Source: Elainella sp. Prado103 (lineage in GTDB: Bacteria > Cyanobacteriota > Cyanobacteriia > Elainellales > Elainellaceae). From it: a DNA stretch of 61,733 nucleotides. The position numbers and the translations under genes were made by a program. Positions 54,773 to 61,733 of the stretch are shown in pieces. The notes under the pieces were generated by a model. That model saw only the letters and a program-made list of their open reading frames with translations. It had not been told where the DNA came from and searched no databases. The first letter of the stretch is position 1; every line of letters starts with the position of its first letter. Location: contig JALOOM010000028.1 in assembly GCA_025454395.1 (NCBI GenBank), forward strand, positions 1-61,733, given 5' to 3'.

Positions 54773-55813
54773 CTAGTGTGAATTGGGAGCAGGCAGTTGA
54801 TGCACCTGGACAACCCAATCATCGATGGCATCCCGATCGATGCGTTCTAAGCCAACCTCAAGCATGGCTTGATTGATATCTAATTCATAATCGATCGTAT
54901 ATCCAGAGGTAATGAGGTAAGCCTGTCCCGGTGATTTGAGAGCGGCTCGATAATCAGGAGCAAGTTGAAGGTGGATACGTCCGAGCAGATTAGCCACGAT
55001 CAGATCAAACATCGCTTGGGGTTGGATCGATGGGATCGAGTGGCTGAGCGATCCTCCCATCCAATGACCCAATTGGCTCCCCTGTCCTAAACTGCCCTCT
55101 TGCACCGCTGCCCTCACCTGATTTTGGTCGATCGCGGTTTGTGTTGCCAACACGGAAGTCTGATCATTGTCGAGGGCCAACACGCTTGCGCCTAACCTAG
55201 CCATCGCGATCGTCAGGATTCCCGATCCACTTCCCAGATCTAGTGCTTGCAATCCCGGTGTCACATAGCGTTCGATCATGCGAAGTGCCAGTTGAGTCGC
55301 TGGATGTAAGCCGCTACCAAAGGCGAATTGAGCTGTCAAGTAGATGGGTAGATCGGTGGTCGTGGTTTTCCCAGCTAGTGGTTTCCTGGCATCGGACACC
55401 ATAGACTGATCCGACACAGGTTGATCTAACACGGGCTGATCTAACACGGGCTGATCTAACACAGACTGGTTTGATACAGACTGGTCTGACATGCTCATTG
55501 CATCTGGCACAATCACAAATCGACCGATCCGCTGAGGGAGGGCAACAACGGGCAAAGGGAGTGTATTAACCAGATGGGTTTCAGGTTCGCTGATTTGTTG
55601 GGTACGGTATAGCCCCGAAAGCCGATCCAGCAGCTTCTGGAGAGAGGTATGCGCAGGTTGGGGGAGATAAACACAAATTTGCCATTGCCAACCGGATGCG
55701 TCACTTTTCTGTTCCGTGATGGCAATGCTGCGATCCTGCTCTGGATTGGCTAAGGTTCTTACCCAGTCTACGGCTTCATCAGTGGTCTGCAAACTGACCG
55801 CTAGCCAGGACAT
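54773..55813 (-). CDS. prmA: Ribosomal protein L11 methyltransferase
   Basis: Trimethylates ribosomal protein L11. About 346 residues from ATG 55813, preceded by GGAGG five bases away. SAM motif LDLGSGSGILTIAMARLGA, FAFGSGLHPATQLALR and IVANLLGRIHLQL are typical. An insertion of about 30 residues (repeated SDQ/LDQP pentapeptides) lies before the catalytic domain, where the linker between the substrate-recognition and catalytic domains is expected; it comes from a 15-bp repeat. The protein is longer than usual (about 290-300). Confidence 0.92.
   Translation of the reverse strand: MSWLAVSLQTTDEAVDWVRTLANPEQDRSIAITEQKSDASGWQWQICVYLPQPAHTSLQKLLDRLSGLYRTQQISEPETHLVNTLPLPVVALPQRIGRFVIVPDAMSMSDQSVSNQSVLDQPVLDQPVLDQPVSDQSMVSDARKPLAGKTTTTDLPIYLTAQFAFGSGLHPATQLALRMIERYVTPGLQALDLGSGSGILTIAMARLGASVLALDNDQTSVLATQTAIDQNQVRAAVQEGSLGQGSQLGHWMGGSLSHSIPSIQPQAMFDLIVANLLGRIHLQLAPDYRAALKSPGQAYLITSGYTIDYELDINQAMLEVGLERIDRDAIDDWVVQVHQLPAPNSH
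55401..55490. repeat. 15-bp in-frame repeat inside prmA
   Basis: Five to six copies of ACGGGCTGATCTAAC and relatives. On the coding strand each unit gives LDQPV or SDQSV. Confidence 0.9.
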
Positions 55814-55932
55814 AAGAACCTCCGATTGGTACACTGTTTTTCATCCTTCAGGGTGTTCTCACCCCAGCTTCTCTGATCATACTATTTTGAATGTCAGGTC
55901 GGAGGTCACCAGCCAATTAAGGAGCCGTGGGC

Positions 55933-57705
55933 ATGAGCAGCCAAATTTTAGACCCAGTGTTGCAAGAATATCGGTGGCATTTGAATGAGTTGCTGCATCG
56001 GGTGCAACGTCTCGCTACCAGCCTAAACAATCAACGGCTGCAAGAAACGGTGGAGAGCCTCCGGAGAAACTTGACGGAGCCCTTTCTATTCGTGGTTGTA
56101 GGCGAGGTTAAGGCAGGTAAGAGTAGCTTCGTGAATGCGCTGCTAGAGGCAGAGGTCTGTGCCACTGATATTGAACCCTGTACTGATTCGATCCAGCAAA
56201 TTGTTTACTCCAACGATCGATTTATTACCCAGGTAGAACCAAATCTGCGTAAGATTGGCCAACCGATCGAGATTCTCAAAGATATTTCGATCGTCGATTC
56301 TCCCGGAACCAACACCATGATTGCTGAGCATCAGATTATTACGGAGAAGTACATTCCGAATAGTGATCTCACTTTCTTTGTTTTGTTTGCCAAGAATCCC
56401 TACCAGAAAAGTGCCTGGGATTTCCTGGATTATGTTAGCGCGGAGTGGCGAAAAAAGGTTGTCTTCATTCTGCAACAATCCGATTTACTCAAACCAGCCG
56501 ATTTAAACACTAATATTGAACGAGTGCGGGCATACGCCAATCAAAAGCAAATCACAACCCCAATTATTTTCGCAACTTCTGCCGAACAGGAACAAGCAGG
56601 CGCGCAGGAAAATAGCGGGTTTGATGCTGTGCGTCAGTATATTCGTGCCATGGTTGCCAGCGGCGAAGGATATCGGATTAAATTAGGCTCAGTGAGCAGC
56701 ACAACTCAGAAAATTATTGATGACTTGGCAGACGATATTCAGGCGCTACGAATCCAGCTTGAGGCAGATCGGAAAACGGCCGATAGCATTCAACATAAAA
56801 TTGCAACCGGACGGAAACGATCGCGCTACGAGGTGGATAATTTAGCGGAACGTCTCATTGGTCGCTATGATCACATTGCTGGCCGAATTAAGCGAGAGTT
56901 CCGGGAAAGCCTGTCGGTTTTCACAGTGATCCGGCGATCGTTTGCTGGATTGTTTAACAAAGAAGCCTCCATGCAAGCCTGGATCAATGACTTCCAGGAG
57001 CGCTGCCAGCGGGAACTCAAAACCTCTCTAGAGGAAGTCTCCAATGAAGGAGCACAGCACTTTGTGGATGGCATTCGTCAACTTTTGGAAGGGGTCTCGC
57101 AGGATTTAAACAACATTCAGAACTCCTACATTCCCAATCACAGCATCTCGCTCAAAGTGCTAGAACACCGACAGTCAGTAGTAGAAAGCGTGCGCCATAA
57201 GGTACAACAACTGATGGAGAATGAAGGGCTCAGTCAGTCTCTGTCTACTAATGCAGATAATATGGCTGCTGAAATTGTTGGAGGCGCTTTTGTAGCCATA
57301 TCAGGAATGATATTACATATTATTCAGTTTACCGTAGCAGAAGCGATCCTAGATGCGATCGGTATTGCCTTTGCAGGAGTAGGGATTGTCTTATTCGCTG
57401 TTGGCATTGCTTGGCAGCGCAACCAAATTATCCAACGGTTTGAACAGGCATTGGATCAAGAGAAAGATCGGTTCAAGCAAGAAGTGACTGAACGCCTGAA
57501 TCAAAAGCTGAATCTAATTTATGAAGAGGTAGAACGTATCTTTGTACAGTTTTATGAATATGTGAATCGCGAGCAGCAAGAAATTAGTCCGCTCATAGAG
57601 CAATATAGTGCCATTCAACACGAGTCTCAAAAGTTATTACATCAAGTTCCCGAACAAGGAAGACCACAACAGGTTTTGCAACGGGTGGAGGCTTTGGTTC
57701 AGTAG
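55933..57705 (+). CDS. Dynamin-family GTPase
   Basis: 590 residues. G1 motif GEVKAGKSSFVNALL near residue 50, G3 DSPGTNT near 120, and QQSDLL in the G4 position. The rest is long helical stalk with a paired hydrophobic segment (about 435-490: VAISGMILHIIQFTVAE and AGVGIVLFAVGIAW) that should act as membrane paddle or anchor. Bacterial dynamin-like proteins remodel or fuse membranes; a role at thylakoids is possible but not shown. ATG 55933 chosen with AAGGAG eight bases upstream. Divergent from prmA with a 119-bp gap. Confidence 0.85.
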   Translation: MSSQILDPVLQEYRWHLNELLHRVQRLATSLNNQRLQETVESLRRNLTEPFLFVVVGEVKAGKSSFVNALLEAEVCATDIEPCTDSIQQIVYSNDRFITQVEPNLRKIGQPIEILKDISIVDSPGTNTMIAEHQIITEKYIPNSDLTFFVLFAKNPYQKSAWDFLDYVSAEWRKKVVFILQQSDLLKPADLNTNIERVRAYANQKQITTPIIFATSAEQEQAGAQENSGFDAVRQYIRAMVASGEGYRIKLGSVSSTTQKIIDDLADDIQALRIQLEADRKTADSIQHKIATGRKRSRYEVDNLAERLIGRYDHIAGRIKREFRESLSVFTVIRRSFAGLFNKEASMQAWINDFQERCQRELKTSLEEVSNEGAQHFVDGIRQLLEGVSQDLNNIQNSYIPNHSISLKVLEHRQSVVESVRHKVQQLMENEGLSQSLSTNADNMAAEIVGGAFVAISGMILHIIQFTVAEAILDAIGIAFAGVGIVLFAVGIAWQRNQIIQRFEQALDQEKDRFKQEVTERLNQKLNLIYEEVERIFVQFYEYVNREQQEISPLIEQYSAIQHESQKLLHQVPEQGRPQQVLQRVEALVQ

Positions 57706-58093
57706 CCCTGGTCGATCGACCGATCCTGATCGACTTTATCGACTGATACCGATCGACTGATGCTGATCGACTGATGCTGATCGACCAATACCGATCGACT
57801 TTATCGACCAATACCGATCGACTGATGCTGATCGACCAATACCGAGCGACTTTATCGACCAATACCGATCGACCAATACCGATCGACTGATGCTGATCGA
57901 CTGATGCTGATCGACCGATCCTGATCGACTTTATCGACGAATACTGATCGACTGATACCGATTGACTGATACTTACTTTTTTGAAACTACTTTCCAAACT
58001 CACCCATTCTCCTTAGCATGATGAAGGATTATCCGATCGGTTCACCTGATCCCAAGTTCTCCATCCAGACTTCGAGTTTTTAAGGATATTGTT
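57706..58093. other. Intergenic region dominated by a repeat array
   Basis: About 390 bp; 57711-57973 is the array below. The rest carries the upstream region of the azoreductase gene. Confidence 0.55.
57711..57973. repeat. 13-14-bp repeat array, about 19 units, mixed types
   Basis: Units begin GATCGA and continue as CTGATGCT, CCAATACC or CTTTATC. The three kinds alternate in longer blocks, so the array has a higher-order structure. Confidence 0.92.
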
Positions 58094-58714
58094 ATGGCAC
58101 ATATTTTGCATCTTGATGCGAGCCCCCGTGGCGATCGATCGGTTTCTCGCCGGTTGACTAAGGAATTCATCACCGCTTGGAAGGTAGCTCACCCAGATGA
58201 TACGGTCACCTATCGCGATTTGGGGAATCACCCAGTTCCTTTTGTGACTGAAGCCTGGATTGCGGCTGCCTTCAGTTCACCAGACACCCATACTCCCGAA
58301 ATGGCCGAAGCGATCCATTTGTCGGATCAGCTAATCGATGAGTTGCTGGCTGCCGATCGATATGTATTTGGTATCCCAATGTATAATCTCAACATTCCTG
58401 CAAACTTCAAAGCCTACATTGACCAAATTGTTCGAGCAGGACGCACTTTCGCGGTTACCGAATCGGGCTATCAGGGCTTGGTGACTGGCAAAAAAGCGCT
58501 TGTGATTACCGCAGAAGGTGGGCAATATCGACCGGGAATGCCGAGTGAAGCTTACAACTTCCAGGAACCCTATCTACGCGGCATTCTGGGTTTTATGGGT
58601 ATCACTGATGTCACCTTGATTCACGGAGATGGCACTACGATGGGTGATGAAGTGCGGCAACAATCGATCGCTGAGGCACAGGCAGCAATTCAGCAGGCAA
58701 TCTCGAATTGGTAG
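58094..58714 (+). CDS. azoR: FMN-dependent NADH-azoreductase
   Basis: Flavodoxin-like quinone/azo reductase, 206 residues. The FMN phosphate site is LDASPRGDRSVSRRL at the N-terminus, then FGIPMYNLNIPANFKAYID and the loop TAEGGQYRPG. AAGGA lies seven bases before the ATG. Reduces quinones or azo compounds with NADH; probably a detoxifying enzyme. Confidence 0.92.
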   Translation: MAHILHLDASPRGDRSVSRRLTKEFITAWKVAHPDDTVTYRDLGNHPVPFVTEAWIAAAFSSPDTHTPEMAEAIHLSDQLIDELLAADRYVFGIPMYNLNIPANFKAYIDQIVRAGRTFAVTESGYQGLVTGKKALVITAEGGQYRPGMPSEAYNFQEPYLRGILGFMGITDVTLIHGDGTTMGDEVRQQSIAEAQAAIQQAISNW

Positions 58715-58866
58715 ATTTGCGTCAGTAGATTGATTGATATTTTGTCAACTATCTATCGGCATATCCTTGAAGCAGGTTGCTGCATAGGTTGCAGGTTGTT
58801 GGGGGTGGTATTCTGGTTAGCTATCTGTTCCGCACCACCCTTGATCACTCAGACAGCTCATTCCCA

Positions 58867-59718
58867 ATGAAATCTGCGCCTCTTTCCCCTACGGTATTGG
58901 TTTTTCTGTCGATCGCTTCCACCCAACTTGGATCCGCAATCGCTAAGACCCTGTTTGATCAGCTTAATCCGGCCGCAGTTGCTGCTTTACGGGTGGTTTT
59001 TGCCGCCCTGATGCTAGTGTTGCTTTGGCGACCCCAATGGCGGTTGCTCGATCGATCGACCACTCCAATTGTGCTTGGATTCGGGCTATCTTTGGCGTTG
59101 ATGAATCTGTCGTTTTATTTGGCGATCGACCGAATTCCGATTGGCATTGCGGTAACGCTGGAGTTTTTGGGGCCGTTAGGAGTAGCAGTTTTCACCTCGC
59201 GCAAGTGGCTCGATCTACTATGGGTGGTTTTGGCTGCCGGTGGGATCGTGCTCCTCACGCCCCTGGGCGATGCCGCATCACTTGACTGGACGGGAATTTT
59301 GCTCGCTTTAATTGCCGGGGGCTACTGGGCCATGTATATTCTGCTGTCGGTTCGCGTGGGGCGAGCCGTGGCGGGCGGGGCAGGTTTAGCGATCGCAATG
59401 GTGATGGGAGCGCTGCTATTATTGCCGATCGGGCTCCTGACGGGTGGGCGTGATCTCCTGCAGCCGGTTGTGTTGCTGATTGGTCTGGGCGTGGCCTTAC
59501 TGTCTTCAGCTTTGCCGTACTCATTTGAGCTGGAAGCCCTGCGATGGCTGCCCACCAGTGTGTTTGGGGTGCTGTTGAGTTTGGAACCGGCGGTCGCTGC
59601 TGCGATGGGTTTTTTGATTCTCGGCGAAACCCTATCGCTTCGATCGATCATGGCGATCGGGCTGGTGACGGTCGCGGCGGCAGGGGCAGCGATGGAAACT
59701 GCTAGGTCGTCGAGTTAG
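58867..59718 (+). CDS. EamA/DMT exporter, RhtA-like
   Basis: About 283 residues, ten predicted helices in two similar halves (EamA domains). The stretches LNPAAVAALRVVFAALMLVLLW and LPTSVFGVLLSLEPAVAAAMGFL are typical. RhtA-like members export threonine, homoserine or related amino acids; the actual substrate is unknown. ATG 58867 chosen; the frame is open to 58777. Confidence 0.85.
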   Translation: MKSAPLSPTVLVFLSIASTQLGSAIAKTLFDQLNPAAVAALRVVFAALMLVLLWRPQWRLLDRSTTPIVLGFGLSLALMNLSFYLAIDRIPIGIAVTLEFLGPLGVAVFTSRKWLDLLWVVLAAGGIVLLTPLGDAASLDWTGILLALIAGGYWAMYILLSVRVGRAVAGGAGLAIAMVMGALLLLPIGLLTGGRDLLQPVVLLIGLGVALLSSALPYSFELEALRWLPTSVFGVLLSLEPAVAAAMGFLILGETLSLRSIMAIGLVTVAAAGAAMETARSSS

Positions 59719-59778
59719 CTGCGACTTGTTTCTGCTATCTCTCAGTGAACGACAGCATCTCCAGTCTGGATCGGCATG

Positions 59779-59807
59779 AAAAAAACGATCCAAATCGGTT
59801 GGATCGT
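59779..59807 (-). terminator. Rho-independent terminator for the ycf4-cyclophilin operon
   Basis: 9-bp perfect stem (ACGATCCAA with TTGGATCGT) and a five-base loop; on the minus strand it is followed by seven T (A run at 59779-59785). It lies 62 bp after the cyclophilin stop. Confidence 0.85.
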
Positions 59808-59868
59808 CATCAGCAATATTAAGCGCTCTTCTAGAAAGAATTGGCTGGTTTTCCTCCAGCCGAAACGT

Positions 59869-60654
59869 CTAGCCCCCCGGTAGCTTCATATTCTCCAAGC
59901 CCGACAGCACTCTAGCCGACGTAATTCGATCGCCCTGCTGAATTTGATCGACTACCTCCATGCCGCTGGTAACATAACCAAAAACCGCATAGTTACCATC
60001 TAAGAAGTCCAGATCAGTCAGAGCAATATAAAACTGAGCCGAAGCCGAATCCGGCAGGTTGGAGCGAGCCATCGCCACCGCCCCACGGGTATGCTTCAGC
60101 TTAGGTGATTTGCTAATGCCTGCGCTTTCAAAGGTTTGGCTATAAACAGGCTGCGTCGCTTCCTCCGGCGTAATTTCGAGAGGAATGTAGCGCGGCAGGG
60201 TCGTCGTCGGATCGATAAAACTGCCGGTACCGAGTCGATCGACCGGAAAACTGGGATCGCGCCCTTGGGGATCGCCACCTTGTACCACAAAGGGCTGCGG
60301 TTCACGTACTACCCGGTGGAAAGCCAGCCCGTTGTAGACACCGCGATTGACTAAATCGACAAAATTACCTGCCGTGATCGGCGCATCAGTGCCATCCACT
60401 TGAATCACAATCGGTGTTCCCTTAACCACCAACTCCACAGTTGCTTCCCCGGCCAGTTGGGGTAAGTTGCTAAACTGCGAGGGAACCGCCGCAGATACTG
60501 GCGAGGGAGTTGCCACACTTTCAGTCGGAGTAGGGCTAGGGCTAGGGCTCGACACATCCGCAACCGTTGAGGAGTTTCCTTGAGTACAGCCGGAAACCAT
60601 GACAACACTACTGAGGATGCAGGCTAGCATCCAACCATCCAGCTTAACTTGCAT
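59869..60654 (-). CDS. Lipoprotein cyclophilin (peptidyl-prolyl isomerase)
   Basis: 261 residues. Signal with lipobox VSGC (Cys23), so membrane-anchored outside the cytoplasm, then a Ser/Pro/Thr linker, then a complete cyclophilin domain with [23 protein letters not shown] (catalytic Arg in FHR), VVQGGDP, and [20 protein letters not shown]. Directly follows ycf4 (11-bp gap), so the two are an operon. It may assist folding of lumenal or periplasmic domains. Confidence 0.92.
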   Translation of the reverse strand: MQVKLDGWMLACILSSVVMVSGCTQGNSSTVADVSSPSPSPTPTESVATPSPVSAAVPSQFSNLPQLAGEATVELVVKGTPIVIQVDGTDAPITAGNFVDLVNRGVYNGLAFHRVVREPQPFVVQGGDPQGRDPSFPVDRLGTGSFIDPTTTLPRYIPLEITPEEATQPVYSQTFESAGISKSPKLKHTRGAVAMARSNLPDSASAQFYIALTDLDFLDGNYAVFGYVTSGMEVVDQIQQGDRITSARVLSGLENMKLPGG

Positions 60655-60665
60655 AATCCTTCTCC

Positions 60666-61235
60666 TTACAAACCTTCCAGGGGTACCGCGAGAAAGCGGG
60701 CAAGCTCAGCGCCTTGATTTTCTAGTTCTGAAAGCGCGATCGGCTGCCCCACCCGCGTCAATGGAATTTCACCCTTACCCCGAATTCGCAAATAGAGGGC
60801 CCGTCTCGGATTGAGGCCTTCGCGAATATCTACTCGAATCGATTGAATATCCTCTAGTGAATGAATAACTTCAATCTGACGATTTTTGCCTGGAAATCCC
60901 TGCCGAAAGATTTTAACCTTGCCGGTTTCACGGTTGAACTCGTTATATCCGCCCCCTACATTCCAGGCAATGATCAGCCAGAGATAAAGCCCTAACAGCG
61001 ATCCAGCCACACCATAAAACCCCATTGCTAGCCCCTGCGGGATAAAAACCAGTTGAGTCGGGTCTGAGAAGGGCAAAAGGTTCACTTGTAACAAGCTAGA
61101 GAGGCTAGAGAGCAAGAAGCCAAGCCCACCCACCGTCGAGACAGCAGCCCAAAAGTAGTTGCTAGGGCGACGGGCTCCTAAGATGGGTTGGCGCAGCAAA
61201 TTATTTTTCTGTTGAGAGGCGATCGGTGCAGCCAT
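60666..61235 (-). CDS. ycf4: Photosystem I assembly protein Ycf4
   Basis: 189 residues, two membrane helices near residues 27-48 and 68-92, then a soluble domain. The stretches [38 protein letters not shown] and [15 protein letters not shown] are typical. Ycf4 is a scaffold for PSI assembly. It is divergent to psbD. Confidence 0.95.
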   Translation of the reverse strand: MAAPIASQQKNNLLRQPILGARRPSNYFWAAVSTVGGLGFLLSSLSSLLQVNLLPFSDPTQLVFIPQGLAMGFYGVAGSLLGLYLWLIIAWNVGGGYNEFNRETGKVKIFRQGFPGKNRQIEVIHSLEDIQSIRVDIREGLNPRRALYLRIRGKGEIPLTRVGQPIALSELENQGAELARFLAVPLEGL

Positions 61236-61635
61236 AGATGAAAATTAATGAATTTACGATGAAAAAGACAATGGTTTTTAATTCTGAACCGGGGCCCGCA
61301 AGACGAGATAAATTCAGATTAAAGTGAAACAGAGGGAGATCTGAGGGATGAACAGCCTTTGAGAGGACGGTGAGTCTCGACTCAAATGAATCCGTACGTA
61401 TCAGATTGTAAAATTTTTCATATCTCCCTATCATATAGAAACGTTAACTCCTCTCTCAGCAAACCTTGATAAGTATTTATACAGGTTGTTTGAGGAAAGT
61501 TATGGAATAGGTCTTGTCATCTAATCCATATCGGTTTAGCGTCAACTTCCAAGGATGGTTTCCCTCAGGTGCAGAGTGCTGTCCTTCCAAGACACTGGTA
61601 TCTGAGAATCTCTTGTCATATTAAGAGGATATGAA
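61236..61635. promoter_or_regulatory. Divergent promoter region ycf4 / psbD
   Basis: 400 bp between the two photosynthesis genes; AT-rich at 61400-61480. AAGAGG (61623-61628) is the psbD ribosome site. A light-responsive promoter is expected, but no -35/-10 pair was assigned with confidence. Confidence 0.55.
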
Positions 61636-61733
61636 ATGACCATAGCAATGGGGAGAGCGCGAGCAGAGCGGGGATGGTTCGATGTCCTCGACGACTGGCT
61701 CAAGCGCGATCGATTCGTCTTCGTCGGCTGGTC
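61636..61733 (+). CDS. psbD: Photosystem II D2 protein, 5' part only
   Basis: The first 32 codons of D2, cut by the window edge: [20 protein letters not shown] then [12 protein letters not shown]. The sequence is diagnostic. D2 is a core subunit of PSII, carrying Q_A. In cyanobacteria psbC usually overlaps its end; that part is outside the window. Confidence 0.95.
   Translation, partial: MTIAMGRARAERGWFDVLDDWLKRDRFVFVGW

Noticed and set aside
57593-58003. 136-codon minus-strand frame opposite the dynamin gene end and the GATCGA array
   Set aside because: Composed of repeat translation (SVSVDQ-like) and antisense of a real gene.

Overview
The window is a piece of a cyanobacterial chromosome. 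The evidence is the set of lineage-specific genes: psbD (5' end only), ycf4, chlP, rpaA, a Flv1-type diflavin protein, the specialised NDH-1 subunits NdhF3/NdhD3 with the CO2-hydration protein CupA, and a thylakoid TLP40-type cyclophilin. GATCG/GCGATCG words (HIP1-like) are also very dense. A complete fraC-fraD-fraE operon suggests a filamentous organism. No rRNA, tRNA, CRISPR array, intact insertion sequence or prophage was recognised.

Layout. 0.1-9.2 kb: UbiH/Coq6-type hydroxylase, a small GTG-start protein, thiL, lumenal cyclophilin, efp-accB, a geranylgeranyl-reductase-family protein, pyrH-frr. 8.5-11.6 kb: alpha/beta hydrolase, ECF sigma factor and cupin anti-sigma factor in a row, then an NTF2-like protein. 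12-19 kb: L,D-transpeptidase, an unknown two-repeat membrane protein, fraC-fraD-fraE, a double-domain CobO-family ATPase and a cupin. 19.3-25.3 kb: methyltransferase and the ndhF3-ndhD3-cupA operon (high-affinity CO2 uptake). 25.7-32.2 kb: SNF2 ATPase plus SWIM protein, then a DUF2085 membrane protein with an unknown partner. 32.4-35.3 kb: flv1 and rpaA. 35.6-40 kb: four-gene sugar-type ABC importer. 40-41.4 kb: AT-rich gene-poor stretch ending in a small Tyr/His-rich exported peptide. 41.5-48.3 kb: gpsA, M3 oligopeptidase, ADP-ribosylglycohydrolase, a 47-residue membrane peptide, folB and a NurA-domain nuclease. 49.3-61.7 kb: chlP, several small enzymes, an RTX protein, prmA, a dynamin-like GTPase, azoreductase, an EamA exporter, lipoprotein cyclophilin, ycf4 and the start of psbD.

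Many genes serve photosynthesis and redox balance: CO2 uptake (NDH-1MS), electron dissipation (Flv1), light/clock output (RpaA), phytyl supply (ChlP), PSI assembly (Ycf4) and PSII (PsbD). The ECF sigma/cupin pair is a likely stress switch.

The most striking property not explained by genes is a high load of short direct-repeat arrays, more than twenty with unit lengths of 12-18 bp and unrelated or only partly related unit sequences. They fill most long intergenic gaps and also enter genes. Inside genes the units are 12, 15 or 18 bp, so the frame is kept. They have extended or altered the L,D-transpeptidase membrane segment, the NdhD3 C-terminus, PrmA and one unknown protein. I regard this as the main candidate for an undescribed process in the window.
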